A stretch of 64,000 bases of DNA from Bradyrhizobium sp. AZCC 1693 (GCF_036924745.1 NZ_JAZHSD010000001.1:2914001-2978000); one strand, 5' to 3'. Counted from the first letter of the stretch, positions 43,713-53,115 are shown. Notes: a model not told the origin generated them from the sequence alone. A program made the numbers and translations.

Positions 43713-44717
43713 TCAGGCGACCATCAAGGCTTCCTTGCTTTCGGCGTCCAGGAATCCCGTAAGCCTTCCCCTGATCAGCCGCTCGGCATCCGCCATGATA
43801 CGGTCGATCAACTCCTTCACCGTCGGAATGTCGTTGATGAGTCCAACGACCATGCCGCAGCTCCAGGCGCCCGCGTCCATATCGCCGTCGATCATCACCT
43901 TGGGATAGACGCCTGCCACCTGATCGTGGATATCGTCGATCTTCAGGCCCTTGCCTTTCTCTCGTTCAATCTCGAGCAGGTGCTCGACGCCCTTGTTGTT
44001 CAATACCCGTTCGGTATTCCGCAGCGCGCGCATGACCAGGCGCGTGTCGAGTTCCGACGCCTTGACCAGCGCGTTCTTGACGTTCTCGTGTACCGGCGCT
44101 TCCTTAGTGGCGATGAAGCGCGTGCCCATGTTCATGCCGGCGGCCCCCATCGCCAGCGCCGCAACCAGACTACGCGCGTCGGCCATGCCGCCGGAGGCGA
44201 CAAACGGTATCTTCAGTTCCTCGGCCGCACGCGGCAGCAGGATCATGTTGGGCATGTCGTCTTCGCCGGGGTGGCCGCCGCACTCAAAACCGTCGACGCT
44301 AACGGCATCGCAGCCGATCTGTTCGGCCTTCAGCGAATGCCGAACGGACGTGCATTTGTGGATCACCTTGATGCCGCCTGCCTTCAGGGCCGGCATGTAC
44401 TGTTCGGGGCTCCGGCCGGCGGTTTCGACGATCCTGACGCCGCCCTCCCTGATGGCCGCGATGTATTCCGGATAGGGCGGCGCGGTAAAGGTGGGAAGGA
44501 AGGTCAGGTTCACGCCGAACGGCTTGTCCGTCATATCGCGGCAACGCGCGATCTCCTTGGCCAGCAGTTCCGGCGTCCGTTGCGTCAGTCCCGTAATGAC
44601 TCCGAGCCCGCCGGCATTCGATACCGCAGCCGCGAGTTCGGCAAACCCCACATAGTGCATTCCGCCCTGGACGATCGGATGTTCGATGCCGAACATTTCG
44701 GTAATTGCTGTCTTCAC
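43713..44717 (-). CDS. Nitronate monooxygenase-family flavoprotein
   Basis: A 334-residue TIM-barrel FMN protein of the NMO/2-nitropropane dioxygenase class. It shows the N-terminal HPIVQGGMHYVGFAELAAAVSNAGG (about 12-36), GVNLTF, VDGFECGGHPGED (about 141-153) with the histidine typical of the family, and VASGGMADARS and ALAMGAAGMNMGTRFI (about 172-200). A GTG start at 44717 is chosen because GGAGGAACGA precedes it; the upstream TTG lacks a site. Many such genes in catabolic operons act as enoyl reductases or oxidases rather than on nitroalkanes. Confidence 0.9.
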   Translation of the reverse strand: MKTAITEMFGIEHPIVQGGMHYVGFAELAAAVSNAGGLGVITGLTQRTPELLAKEIARCRDMTDKPFGVNLTFLPTFTAPPYPEYIAAIREGGVRIVETAGRSPEQYMPALKAGGIKVIHKCTSVRHSLKAEQIGCDAVSVDGFECGGHPGEDDMPNMILLPRAAEELKIPFVASGGMADARSLVAALAMGAAGMNMGTRFIATKEAPVHENVKNALVKASELDTRLVMRALRNTERVLNNKGVEHLLEIEREKGKGLKIDDIHDQVAGVYPKVMIDGDMDAGAWSCGMVVGLINDIPTVKELIDRIMADAERLIRGRLTGFLDAESKEALMVA

Positions 44718-44768
44718 TCGTTCCTCCAATGTTTTCAAAGATCTCTGGTCTAGGCGGATTATCGCTCG

Positions 44769-45956
44769 TCAGTGGACAATTTCGAGGAGGCCCGCGGCAC
44801 CCATGCCGCCGCCAATACACATGGTAACAACCGCATACTTGGCCTTGCGCCGGCGGCCCTCGATCAGGGCGTGGCCGGTCAACCGCGCGCCAGTCATGCC
44901 ATAGGGGTGACCGACTGCAATCGATCCGCCATTGACGTTGAGCTTTTCCGGGTCGATCCCGAGCTTGTCGCGGCAATGGATCACCTGTACCGCGAACGCC
45001 TCGTTCAATTCCCACAGATCGATGTCGTCGACCTTGAGTCCGTGTCGCTTGAGCAATCGGGGCACGGCATAGACCGGACCAACGCCCATCTCGTCAGGTT
45101 CACAACCAGCCGAGACGAAGCCGCGGAAGATACCGAGCGGCTTCAGCCCCTTTTGCGCCGCGAGCTTGTCGCTCATGATGACAGCTGCACTGGCGCCGTC
45201 CGAAAGCTGACTGGCATTGCCGCCGGTGATGGTGAAGCCTGGCCCCTTGGCCGGCTTGACACCTGCGAGACCTTCGGCCGTCGTATCGGAACGCGGCCCC
45301 TCGTCCGCTGATAGCGTCACCTTCTGATAGGACACGGCGCCGCTCGCCTTGTCCGTGATCGCCATAGTGGTGTTGATCGGCGCGAGTTCGTCCTGGAAAC
45401 GGCCGCCCTGTTGGGCAGCCGCTGTCCGGCGCTGGCTCTCGAGGCTGTATTCGTCCTGACGTTCGCGCGAGATATTGTAACGTTTCGCAACAATCTCGGC
45501 GGTATCCAGCATCGCGATGTAGGCGTCCCCCTTCATCGCGAGCAGTTCGGGATCGACGGCATGAAAACTGTTGAACTGGTTGTTCTGAACCAGGCTGATG
45601 GATTCGCCGCCGCCGCCGATGGCAACCTCCACGCCATCGAAAATGACCGAGCGGGCGGCCAGCGCAATTGCCTGAAGCCCGGACGCGCATTGGCGGTCGA
45701 TGGTCGTTCCGGCCACGCTGACCGGAAGGCCGGCCCGGAGCAGCGCCTTGCGCGCAATGTTGGTACCCGTGGTGCCCTGCTGCATGGCACAGCCCATCAC
45801 GACATCCTCGACTTCGGCGCCGTCGAGTTTCGCGCGCGACAGGGCCGACGAGATGGCATGTCCGAGCAGGGTCGCGCCTTCGGTATGATTGAGTGCGCCC
45901 TTGTACGCCTTGCCAATGGGCGTGCGAGCGGTCGAGACGATTACGGCTTCAGTCAT
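44769..45956 (-). CDS. Acetyl-CoA acetyltransferase (thiolase)
   Basis: A 395-residue thiolase with nucleophile Cys90 in TIDRQCASGLQA, LWELNEAFAVQV, NVNGGSIAVGHPYGMTGARL and TMCIGGGMGAAGL. The HPYGMTGAR variant is common in thiolases of aromatic and steroid catabolic clusters. It lies between the dehydrogenase and flavoprotein genes and probably carries out the final C-C cleavage. Confidence 0.94.
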   Translation of the reverse strand: MTEAVIVSTARTPIGKAYKGALNHTEGATLLGHAISSALSRAKLDGAEVEDVVMGCAMQQGTTGTNIARKALLRAGLPVSVAGTTIDRQCASGLQAIALAARSVIFDGVEVAIGGGGESISLVQNNQFNSFHAVDPELLAMKGDAYIAMLDTAEIVAKRYNISRERQDEYSLESQRRTAAAQQGGRFQDELAPINTTMAITDKASGAVSYQKVTLSADEGPRSDTTAEGLAGVKPAKGPGFTITGGNASQLSDGASAAVIMSDKLAAQKGLKPLGIFRGFVSAGCEPDEMGVGPVYAVPRLLKRHGLKVDDIDLWELNEAFAVQVIHCRDKLGIDPEKLNVNGGSIAVGHPYGMTGARLTGHALIEGRRRKAKYAVVTMCIGGGMGAAGLLEIVH

Positions 45957-46008
45957 TGTTTACCTCTGGTCGGGGTGCGGCAGTCGATTTGCTGCGTTGG
46001 AAGGAAGT

Positions 46009-47139
46009 TCAGCTCTGCTGCGCGTACCGCATCAGATGATAGGCGGGATCGCCGAACTGGACGTTGATGGAGCTTATTCGCTTGAAGTAGTGGCCGACAT
46101 TCAGCTCGTCGCTCATCCCCATGCCGCCGTGCAGTTGCACGGCCTGCTCCGCGACAAAGCGTGCGGCGTAACCAACCTTCGACTTCGCGCCCGACGCTAG
46201 TTTCGATCCATTTGGCTCGCGGGCGGCGAGGCTGAGGTTCAGATGCTGAGTGAGCGAGATCGCCTCTTCGAGCGCGATGAACATGTCGACCATGCGATGC
46301 TGCAACACCTGAAAGCTTCCGAGAGCAACCCCGAATTGCTTGCGCGTCTTGCTGTATTCAAGCGTCGCGGAATTCAGCACGGACATCGCACCGACAGCTT
46401 CAGCGCAGAGCGCTGCGATAGCAGAGTCACGGCAAGCTTCCAGAGCAGCGACTCCCCAGCCTTCAAGGCCCAGCAATTGGCTGGCCGGTACTTCCACGTT
46501 CATCAGCGTGAGTTCCGCGGCACGCCGGCCGTCGATCGTCTTGAAGCTCTGCAGGTGAAGATTGGCCGAATGGCGATCGACCACGAAAAGGCTCACGCCA
46601 AAGCGATCGCGTGGCTCGCCCGACGTGCGCGCCGAGACGATCAGCTTATCGGCCCACGGTGCGCCAATCACCGCGGCCTTGGTCCCACTCAGGACAAAAT
46701 TGTCTCCGTGACGACGCGCGGTGGTCGTAACGTTGTTGAAATCATATCGCGACCGGCCCTCCGCCCACGCCAGCGCCCATATCGTCTCGCCTTCCATAAT
46801 CTTCGGCAGGAACGCCTGGCGCTGCTCGGGCGAGCCGACGTCCTCGATCAGTCCACCGGCAAGGACAATCGTCTCAAAATACGGCTCGACCACGAGGTTA
46901 CGGCCGAACTCCTGCATCACGATCATGGTCGCAAGCGAGCCGCCACCAAGGCCGCCTGAGCTCTCCTGGAACGGCGCAGCGCAGAGCCCAAGTTCGGCGA
47001 AGGATTTCCAGTGCCTGCGGCTCCAGCCTTCATCGGTCGCAACGATCTTGCGGCGCTCGTCGAAATCGTACTGCTCGCGCAGGAAGCGTTGAATGCTGGA
47101 CCGGAGCAGTTCCTGTTCTTCCGTCAACTGAATATCCAT
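46009..47139 (-). CDS. Acyl-CoA dehydrogenase, subunit 1 of an adjacent pair
   Basis: A 376-residue flavoprotein of the acyl-CoA dehydrogenase fold: LTEEQELLRSSIQRFL, WAEGRSRYDFNNVTT, a beta-barrel core, EYSKTRKQFGVALGSFQVLQHRMVDMFIA (about 246-274) and the C-terminal QLHGGMGMSDELNVGHYFKR. It starts 21 bp after the neighbouring dehydrogenase stop. The two resemble paired FadE proteins of actinobacterial steroid catabolism, where two different chains form one enzyme. Confidence 0.92.
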   Translation of the reverse strand: MDIQLTEEQELLRSSIQRFLREQYDFDERRKIVATDEGWSRRHWKSFAELGLCAAPFQESSGGLGGGSLATMIVMQEFGRNLVVEPYFETIVLAGGLIEDVGSPEQRQAFLPKIMEGETIWALAWAEGRSRYDFNNVTTTARRHGDNFVLSGTKAAVIGAPWADKLIVSARTSGEPRDRFGVSLFVVDRHSANLHLQSFKTIDGRRAAELTLMNVEVPASQLLGLEGWGVAALEACRDSAIAALCAEAVGAMSVLNSATLEYSKTRKQFGVALGSFQVLQHRMVDMFIALEEAISLTQHLNLSLAAREPNGSKLASGAKSKVGYAARFVAEQAVQLHGGMGMSDELNVGHYFKRISSINVQFGDPAYHLMRYAQQS

Positions 47140-47160
47140 CGGATACCTCGTGCGATGCGG

Positions 47161-48342
47161 TCAGAGACCCAAAACCGCTTTCGCGATGATGTTGCGCTGG
47201 ATCTCGTTCGATCCCCCGTAAATGCTGAGCTTGCGCGAGTTCAGGTACTTCTCGGTCGCGGTGTGTCCGTAGTCCGGGCCCGGCATGAAGCGGTTGGAGC
47301 TAACCGGGTGTTCACGGATGGCCAGACCGTAATTGCCGATCGCCCGGTGCGTCAGATCGGTAATGCGCTGGAATATCTCAGTGCCCCTGATCTTGAACAA
47401 CGATGCGGCCGGCCCCGGATTTATGCCGCGCGACATCTGCGCAACGATACGCAGTTCGGTTGCCTCCAGCGCCAGCACATCGAGCTCGACGCGTGCGATC
47501 TCCCTGATGAATTCCCCGAACGCTGGATCGTCCTCGCCGACCTCGGACCTCACGATATGCTTGAGCCGCTCCAGATACCGGGTCGACCGGCCGATGCCGG
47601 CCATGCTGGTGCGCTCATTGCCAAGCAGGAATTTGGCGTATGTCCAGCCCTTGTTCTCCTCACCGATCAAATTCTCCACGGGGACGCGCACGTCCTCGAG
47701 AAAAACGTCGTTGACCTCGTGCGATCCGTCGATGGTGATGATCGGTCGCACGGTAACGCCGGGCGATTTCATATCGATCAGGAGGAAGGAGATACCGGCC
47801 TGGGGCTTTGCTGCAGGGTCCGTCCGCACCAGGCAAAAGATCCAGTCAGCATGCTGAGCCAGCGTTGTCCAGGTCTTGTGGCCGTTGACGATGTAGTGAT
47901 CGCCGTCGCGCACCGCCTTGGTGCGAACCGAGGCGAGGTCTGAGCCGGAGCCCGGCTCAGAATAACCCTGGCACCACCAATCCTCCCCCGAGAGAATTCG
48001 TGGCAGAAACTTCCTCTTCTGCGCGTCGTTGCCGAAGGTGTAGATGACCGGGCCGACCATGGTGACGCTGAATGCCAGCGGTGGCAGCGTCCCGGCGCGC
48101 GACGTCTCCTGTTCGAAAATGAAGCGCTGTGTGACAGACCAGCCTGGGCCGCCATATTCCTTGGGCCAGAGCGGAGCAATCCACCCCTTCTTGTAGAGGA
48201 TCCGGTGCCAGAGCAGCGACTGCTCCTTCGTCAAATCGGTCTCGGGATTTGGCACGCGCATTTCCTGCGGATAGTTCTCCGCAATAAAGGCGCGCACCTC
48301 GCCACGAAATGCAGCGTCCTCGCTGGAAAGATTGAGCTCCAT
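47161..48342 (-). CDS. Acyl-CoA dehydrogenase, subunit 2 of an adjacent pair
   Basis: A 393-residue member with PLWPKEYGGPGWSVTQRFIFEQE (about 57-79), the FAD-binding CQGYSEPGSGSDLASVRT (about 123-140), VNGHKTWTTLAQHADW and the C-terminal SIYGGSNEIQRNIIAKAVLG. It lies between the SDR gene (15 bp upstream) and the other dehydrogenase (21 bp downstream) in one operon. Confidence 0.94.
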   Translation of the reverse strand: MELNLSSEDAAFRGEVRAFIAENYPQEMRVPNPETDLTKEQSLLWHRILYKKGWIAPLWPKEYGGPGWSVTQRFIFEQETSRAGTLPPLAFSVTMVGPVIYTFGNDAQKRKFLPRILSGEDWWCQGYSEPGSGSDLASVRTKAVRDGDHYIVNGHKTWTTLAQHADWIFCLVRTDPAAKPQAGISFLLIDMKSPGVTVRPIITIDGSHEVNDVFLEDVRVPVENLIGEENKGWTYAKFLLGNERTSMAGIGRSTRYLERLKHIVRSEVGEDDPAFGEFIREIARVELDVLALEATELRIVAQMSRGINPGPAASLFKIRGTEIFQRITDLTHRAIGNYGLAIREHPVSSNRFMPGPDYGHTATEKYLNSRKLSIYGGSNEIQRNIIAKAVLGL

Positions 48343-48357
48343 CGTGCGAGGCTCCCG

Positions 48358-49095
48358 CTACCATTTCTCGCCGAACGGACGGATCTCCAGCTCGAATGTC
48401 CAGGCGCTTTTGGGCTGCTGATAGAGCAGCCAATAGGATTCCGCGACTGAGGACGGCGGCATCAATGCATCGGGATTATCAAGCGCGTTGGGACCGAGCG
48501 CCTCGATCCTTCGCTGACGCACCCATTCGGTGTCGACGCCGGAATCGATGATGAGATGCGCCACGTGGATGTTCTTGGGCCCCAACTCGCGGGCGGTTGC
48601 CTGTGCGACGGCTCGCAGACCGAACTTTGCGCTGGCAAAGGCCGCATAGCCGATTCCGCCGCGCAAGCTTGCCGTTGCTCCGGTGAAGAAGATATTGCCT
48701 TTGCCCCGGGGCAACATCAATCGCGCCGCCTCCCGGCCGGCAAGAAAGCCCGAGTAGCAAGCCATTTCCCAGACCTTGCGGAACACGCGCTCGGTGGTTT
48801 CCAGAATGGGAAAGTTGACATTGGCGCCGATGTTGAAGATGCATACCTCGAGCGGCGCATGCTTATCGGCATCGCCGAGGAACGAGATGATCTCCTCCTC
48901 CTTGCGTGCGTCGAGCGAGCGCGCATGAATTTCGCCGCCGGCCTTCTCGATCTCCTTGACGAGCGGTTCTAGCTTGGCGCCGTTGCGGCGCCCGGCAAAC
49001 ACCGTAAAGCCCTCTGAGGCGAACTTCTTCGCGATCTCGCCGCCGATAAAGTCACCGGCGCCGATCACGGCCACGGTTGCGTTTCTCTTTTGCAA
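48358..49095 (-). CDS. Short-chain dehydrogenase-fold protein lacking the usual catalytic Tyr
   Basis: About 245 residues with the SDR nucleotide motif VAVIGAGDFIGGEIAKKFASEGF (about 8-30) and FNIGANVNFPI (about 87-97). The catalytic-loop sequence is GYAAFASAKFGLRAV: the residue four before the Lys is Phe, not Tyr. A TTG start at 49095 is chosen because GGGAGAAG precedes it and the N-terminus then matches the paralogue at 50938 in length; GTG 49113 is the alternative. It lies between the ligase and the dehydrogenase pair. Confidence 0.85.
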   Translation of the reverse strand: MQKRNATVAVIGAGDFIGGEIAKKFASEGFTVFAGRRNGAKLEPLVKEIEKAGGEIHARSLDARKEEEIISFLGDADKHAPLEVCIFNIGANVNFPILETTERVFRKVWEMACYSGFLAGREAARLMLPRGKGNIFFTGATASLRGGIGYAAFASAKFGLRAVAQATARELGPKNIHVAHLIIDSGVDTEWVRQRRIEALGPNALDNPDALMPPSSVAESYWLLYQQPKSAWTFELEIRPFGEKW

Positions 49096-49109
49096 AGGTC
49101 TTCTCCCGG

Positions 49110-50699
49110 TCACGTCAAGTGAGTTCGTCGGTGGAATTTCGCTGCCTGCTTGGCAGCAGCTCGGTCGCGATGCAAACAGCCAGCTAACTCATGCTCGCGG
49201 CTCTTGCCAGTTGAGCTTCCCGGCAAGACGTCGACGACAACGATTTTCGGCGGCCGAATATAGGAGGCGAGCCGAGGTTTGATGAAATCCATCAGATCGG
49301 CCGGTTTGACGCGTGATCCCGGGAACGGCTGCACGAATGCGACGAGCTCCCCATCACCGTTGAGGGCTCGGCCCACGACGGCGGATTGCACATCCTTGCG
49401 TGAATTGAGGATTGCCTCAATCTTCGCTAGTAAGGCGCTAATCATTTCCTTGGTGCGGCCGAAAATGTACAGCCAATCGCCGTCAAAGCGGGCAAGATCG
49501 CCGGTATTGAACCAGCCTTCGCTATCGATCACTTTGGCTGTCAATTCGGGAGCGCGGTAATAGCCGCGCATCACGTTGCGCCCGCGCACGTGGAGTTCTC
49601 CGACCTCTTCCTTTGATAATGGTATGCCGTCGATTGTTCTGAGGCGCCCCTCTACTCCCGGCAGCAACGTGCCGACAGCGTGATCGGAACGCGGCCCATC
49701 GAAGCGCACGCCTGATATTCCCGACGAGCATTCGGTGACTCCATAGCCGTTGAGCAGCGGCAAACCAAACTCCTTCTCAACTCGCATCTTCAGACTCGGG
49801 TCGAGCGGCGCGCCGGCAACGGCAATCAAGCGCAACGAGCCCCGGTCGAGCCGTTCCAGACCTGATACACTCTTGTACTCCAGCAGGCGTTGATAGGCGG
49901 CGGGTACGCCATTGAGGATGGTTACGCCCTCCTCCGTGATCGCCTTGGCGGTAGCCGCCGGATCGTACTTGCTGACCATCCGCACTGTGCCGCCAACCAT
50001 CAACGTCATGATCAGGAGCGAGATGCCGACGATATGCGACATCGGCAACACCAGATAGACCTTATCGTCGCGAACCATCTTGCGGGAAAGCGCCGTGGTC
50101 CAGGCGCTGATCAGCAAGTTTTCATGGGAGAGCATAACCCCCTTCGGCAACCCCGTCGTTCCCGAGGTGTAGATCAGCACCGCCACTTGCTTTGCAGGAT
50201 CGGCTTCCACCGGCTCGACGGTTGCGCTTTGGTTGAGTGGCCCGACGGCGACGTCGTGCAGCGGGCCCAGTTGCCGGTTCTCAGCTCCGAGGCGCGACGC
50301 ATGGGCCGCCGCTTCCTTCGAGACACCTGAAGTAAAGAACATCCGGCGAGCGCCGCTGTGATCGCGAATCTGGTCCAGCTCGCGCGACGACAATTGCGGA
50401 TTGGCGACGACCGCCCAGGCGTCGAGTCGGCTCGCCGCCAGCAGCAACGCAGCGAGCGCAATGCAGTTTTCGCTGACAATGATCATCCGGTCGCCCGCTC
50501 TGATTCCAAGCGAGGAGAGGACGGCAGCGATCTGTCTAACGCGCTGCTGCAGGTCGCGGTAGCTCCAGGATGCCCCGATCTCGACCAGCGCGATCCGGTC
50601 GGGGGCTTCGGCAACCTGTCTTGCCGTTACTTTATGGATGCGCCTCGGCAAGCCGGCAGCAATCTCGTCGAGATTGATCGCCTCCGAAAGCTCCGCCAC
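49110..50699 (-). CDS. AMP-forming acyl-CoA ligase with altered hinge
   Basis: A 529-residue ANL-family enzyme that activates acids as acyl-AMP and then acyl-CoA. It has the A3 motif VLIYTSGTTGLPKGVMLSH (about 171-189), LLNGYGVTECSSG (about 311-323), GWFNTGDLARFDGDWLYIFGRTKEM and the late SSTGKSREHEL. After GRTKEMI the usual hinge containing a glycine and a V/I-x-P element is shortened (ISALLAKIEAIL), by about five residues. The GTG start at 50699 follows GGGAGGTCGGTC; an upstream in-frame GTG (50744) lacks a site. It is first in the minus-strand operon and has the operator described at 50755-50784. Confidence 0.9.
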   Translation of the reverse strand: MAELSEAINLDEIAAGLPRRIHKVTARQVAEAPDRIALVEIGASWSYRDLQQRVRQIAAVLSSLGIRAGDRMIIVSENCIALAALLLAASRLDAWAVVANPQLSSRELDQIRDHSGARRMFFTSGVSKEAAAHASRLGAENRQLGPLHDVAVGPLNQSATVEPVEADPAKQVAVLIYTSGTTGLPKGVMLSHENLLISAWTTALSRKMVRDDKVYLVLPMSHIVGISLLIMTLMVGGTVRMVSKYDPAATAKAITEEGVTILNGVPAAYQRLLEYKSVSGLERLDRGSLRLIAVAGAPLDPSLKMRVEKEFGLPLLNGYGVTECSSGISGVRFDGPRSDHAVGTLLPGVEGRLRTIDGIPLSKEEVGELHVRGRNVMRGYYRAPELTAKVIDSEGWFNTGDLARFDGDWLYIFGRTKEMISALLAKIEAILNSRKDVQSAVVGRALNGDGELVAFVQPFPGSRVKPADLMDFIKPRLASYIRPPKIVVVDVLPGSSTGKSREHELAGCLHRDRAAAKQAAKFHRRTHLT

Positions 50700-50754
50700 G
50701 ACCGACCTCCCGACCAAAGCATGCCCATTTCTGCAACGCGGCACATTCGCCGCT

Positions 50755-50784
50755 CACATAACGTTCTTTTTTAGAACTCGTCAA
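50755..50784 (-). promoter_or_regulatory. Promoter with GTTCT-N5-AGAAC operator, copy 1 (ligase operon)
   Basis: On the minus strand: -35 TTGACG (50784-50779), 18-bp spacer, -10 TATGTG (50760-50755). The spacer contains the dyad GTTCTTTTTTAGAAC (plus-strand sense, 50763-50777). The predicted start of transcription is about 50 bp ahead of the ligase GTG. The divergent SDR gene begins 160 bp away and could also be affected. Confidence 0.7.
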
Positions 50785-50937
50785 TCACTAATTCATCATC
50801 CCTGTTTGATGAGGTCCCGAAAGGGGCAACTTGGCTGCCATATACAACTGCGCATTATCGAAAACTCTCGTTTACAAGGCATCGACCCGCCGCTACGATT
50901 AAAGTATCAAATAGGAACTTAATTAGGAGGAACGGTG

Positions 50938-51681
50938 ATGGCGGAAGCCCGCGGCGTGGCGATACTTGTGGGCGCAGGCGACGCCATCGGAGCTGCCGTG
51001 GCCCGGCGTTTTGCGAAGGGCGGCTATACGGTTTGCATCTGCAGGCGTGATGCGTCCAAGTCGCAGGGGCTTGTGGGCGAACTGAGGGCTGCGGGACATA
51101 GCATTCACGCGTTCAGCGTCGATGCCCGCCAGGAAGCAGAGGTCCAAGGCATATTTGCGCGAATCGAGAAGGAATTCGGACCCATCGAGGTCTGCCTCTT
51201 CAACGCGGGATCGAACGTCAACAAGCCATTGCTGGAGACAACCGAGAAGCTGTTCTTCAAGGCATGGGAATTGGCCTGTTATGGCGGCTTCCTGGTCGGA
51301 CGTGAGGCTGCGCGCGTCATGCTTCCGCGCAAACGCGGCACTATCTTCTTTACAGGTGCAACGGCCAGTGTGCGTGGCGGCCCGGGGTTTGCGGCATTTT
51401 CATCAGCGAAGTTCGGACTTCGAGCAGTGGCCCAGGCGATGGCGCGCGAGCTCGGACCGAAGAACATTCACGTCGTGCATCTTCTGATCGACGCCGGCGT
51501 CGACAGCGAGGCGATTCACCAGCGCATGAAAGCGGCGAAGGGGATCGAGGCAAGCGAAATTCCCCCAGATAGCCTGACCAAGACGTCTTCCATTGCCGAT
51601 GCCTACTGGTTCACCCACCAACAAAGCAGGGATGGCTGGACCCACGAGCTCGATCTCCGCCCCTCTGTGGAGAAATGGTGA
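50938..51681 (+). CDS. Short-chain dehydrogenase-fold protein, paralogue
   Basis: A 247-residue SDR with VAILVGAGDAIGAAVARRFAKGGY (about 7-30), NAGSNVNKPLLETTEK and the catalytic region GFAAFSSAKFGLRAV, again with Phe in place of the catalytic Tyr. It is highly similar to the product at 48358. AGGAGG precedes the ATG at 50938. The GST gene starts one base after its stop, so the two form a unit divergent from the ligase operon. Confidence 0.88.
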   Translation: MAEARGVAILVGAGDAIGAAVARRFAKGGYTVCICRRDASKSQGLVGELRAAGHSIHAFSVDARQEAEVQGIFARIEKEFGPIEVCLFNAGSNVNKPLLETTEKLFFKAWELACYGGFLVGREAARVMLPRKRGTIFFTGATASVRGGPGFAAFSSAKFGLRAVAQAMARELGPKNIHVVHLLIDAGVDSEAIHQRMKAAKGIEASEIPPDSLTKTSSIADAYWFTHQQSRDGWTHELDLRPSVEKW

Positions 51682-51682
51682 C

Positions 51683-52360
51683 ATGAACGCGACGCCAAGC
51701 CTGACCCTGTGGGGCGTTGGGACAAGCCGCACCATTCGCCCGCACTGGGCCATGCATGAGCTTGGCTTGTCATACAAGGTCCGGCCGATCGGGCCGCGGA
51801 CAGGCGAGACCAAGACGGCGGAATACACCAAGCTCAATCCCCGCCAGAAGATTCCCTTGCTGCAGGACGGCGACTTCTGCATTGGCGAAAGCGCCGCGAT
51901 TGTCGCCTATCTGTCGCGAACGTATTCAACGCCAGACCGTTCGCTGATTCCCGAAACGCAGCGCGAATTCGCCACGTGGCTCGAATGGTGCTTCTTTATC
52001 GTGGCCGAACTCGATTCTACCAGCCTTTACGTCATGCGTCGCCATCGCGCGGATGCGTTGGGACACATCTATGGAGTTGCACCCGAAGTCGTCGCGCAGG
52101 CTGGCGAATACTTCCGGCAACAACTTCGCCACGTCGAGGTCGCACTGGCAGACGGCCGGCAGTTCCTGATGGGTGACCGGTTCACCAGCGCTGACATCCT
52201 GCTGACCACGTGCCTGGACTGGGCCATCGCTTACGGAGTCGGTATTTGCGACAACGCGCAACCCTACCTGGAACGAATCCGGAGGAGAGAGGCTTATCAG
52301 CGCGCTGAGACTGCGAATGTTCCGGTGACACCGTCTACTCCCGTGCAAGCAAACCCCTGA
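51683..52360 (+). CDS. Glutathione S-transferase family protein
   Basis: A 225-residue GST. The N-terminal thioredoxin-like domain reads LTLWGVGTSRTIRPHWAMHELGL (about 6-28) with the candidate catalytic Ser14 near the start, then NPRQKIPLLQDGDFCIGESAAIVAYL (about 52-77) with the cis-Pro and the glutathione-contacting E-S. The C-terminal helical domain has MGDRFTSADILLTT. In aromatic catabolic regions GSTs often serve as isomerases or lyases using glutathione. Confidence 0.92.
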   Translation: MNATPSLTLWGVGTSRTIRPHWAMHELGLSYKVRPIGPRTGETKTAEYTKLNPRQKIPLLQDGDFCIGESAAIVAYLSRTYSTPDRSLIPETQREFATWLEWCFFIVAELDSTSLYVMRRHRADALGHIYGVAPEVVAQAGEYFRQQLRHVEVALADGRQFLMGDRFTSADILLTTCLDWAIAYGVGICDNAQPYLERIRRREAYQRAETANVPVTPSTPVQANP

Positions 52361-52647
52361 GAGCTGATACCGCCCACGCCAAAGGGCTTAAGCTCCAAGG
52401 CCCCCCCGCGTTTGCCGATTGTCTTGTCGATAGCGCCGTGGTCGCACTCCAATTCGCGGAACACTTCGCGCCGTGCTTTTCCGATCGTTAGGACCGGGCC
52501 ACAGACCGACGATATTTGCGCGGCGTCTGATTCGCGACTGGGCGTCGAAAACGCCAGCTGCGGGCGTCACGGCGTAGTCCAAAACGCTCTCGTCGAGGTC
52601 GCAACCAATCCGCGGTGGCAAAACGCATGCATCTTGAGCATTCAATC

Positions 52648-53115
52648 TTAATATCGCCTGCACAGGGCAGACATACTGTCAGCGATCCGAGCGACTTGGC
52701 GACGATCAACGATCGTCGCAATCTCGTCGTCGATCTTCCGACAGATCGGCATCGCGGCTTCCAGGCGTGCTGCGCCTTTTTTTGTCAACCGTACTTCGCG
52801 ACTTCGCGAGTCAAACTCAGCAACGACGATTTCGACAAACCCTTTGCGCTCTAAGCCGCGCACGCCTCTCGATAATGTCGACTTCTCGAGTCCCATGTGC
52901 CTGGCCAAAGCTCCAACACTATCACTTCCTACGGCGGCAATGTGAGTCATCAGAAAGAACTCGGCCGCGCTGAGGCCTACGGCACGCAGCCTTGCTTCCA
53001 ACAAGCGAGTAACAAGGCGTTCAGTCAGCCGTAAATTCATTCCGATGCAGGACCGGATGACCTCCTGAACGTGGACTACGGGGAACCTTCCAGGGTCTTG
53101 CTCGATTTGCTTCAT
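52648..53115 (-). CDS. MarR family transcriptional regulator
   Basis: A 155-residue winged-helix protein: LEARLRAVGLSAAEFFLMTHIA (about 40-61), VGALARHMGLEKSTLSRGVRGLERKGFVEI (about 68-97) and the wing SRSREVRLTKKGAARLE (about 104-120). MarR proteins in such clusters usually respond to CoA thioesters or aromatic acids. It is downstream of the convergent GST gene and 108 bp from the 3' end of the CaiB gene. The 287 bp between it and the GST stop hold no gene I can support. Confidence 0.92.
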   Translation of the reverse strand: MKQIEQDPGRFPVVHVQEVIRSCIGMNLRLTERLVTRLLEARLRAVGLSAAEFFLMTHIAAVGSDSVGALARHMGLEKSTLSRGVRGLERKGFVEIVVAEFDSRSREVRLTKKGAARLEAAMPICRKIDDEIATIVDRRQVARIADSMSALCRRY

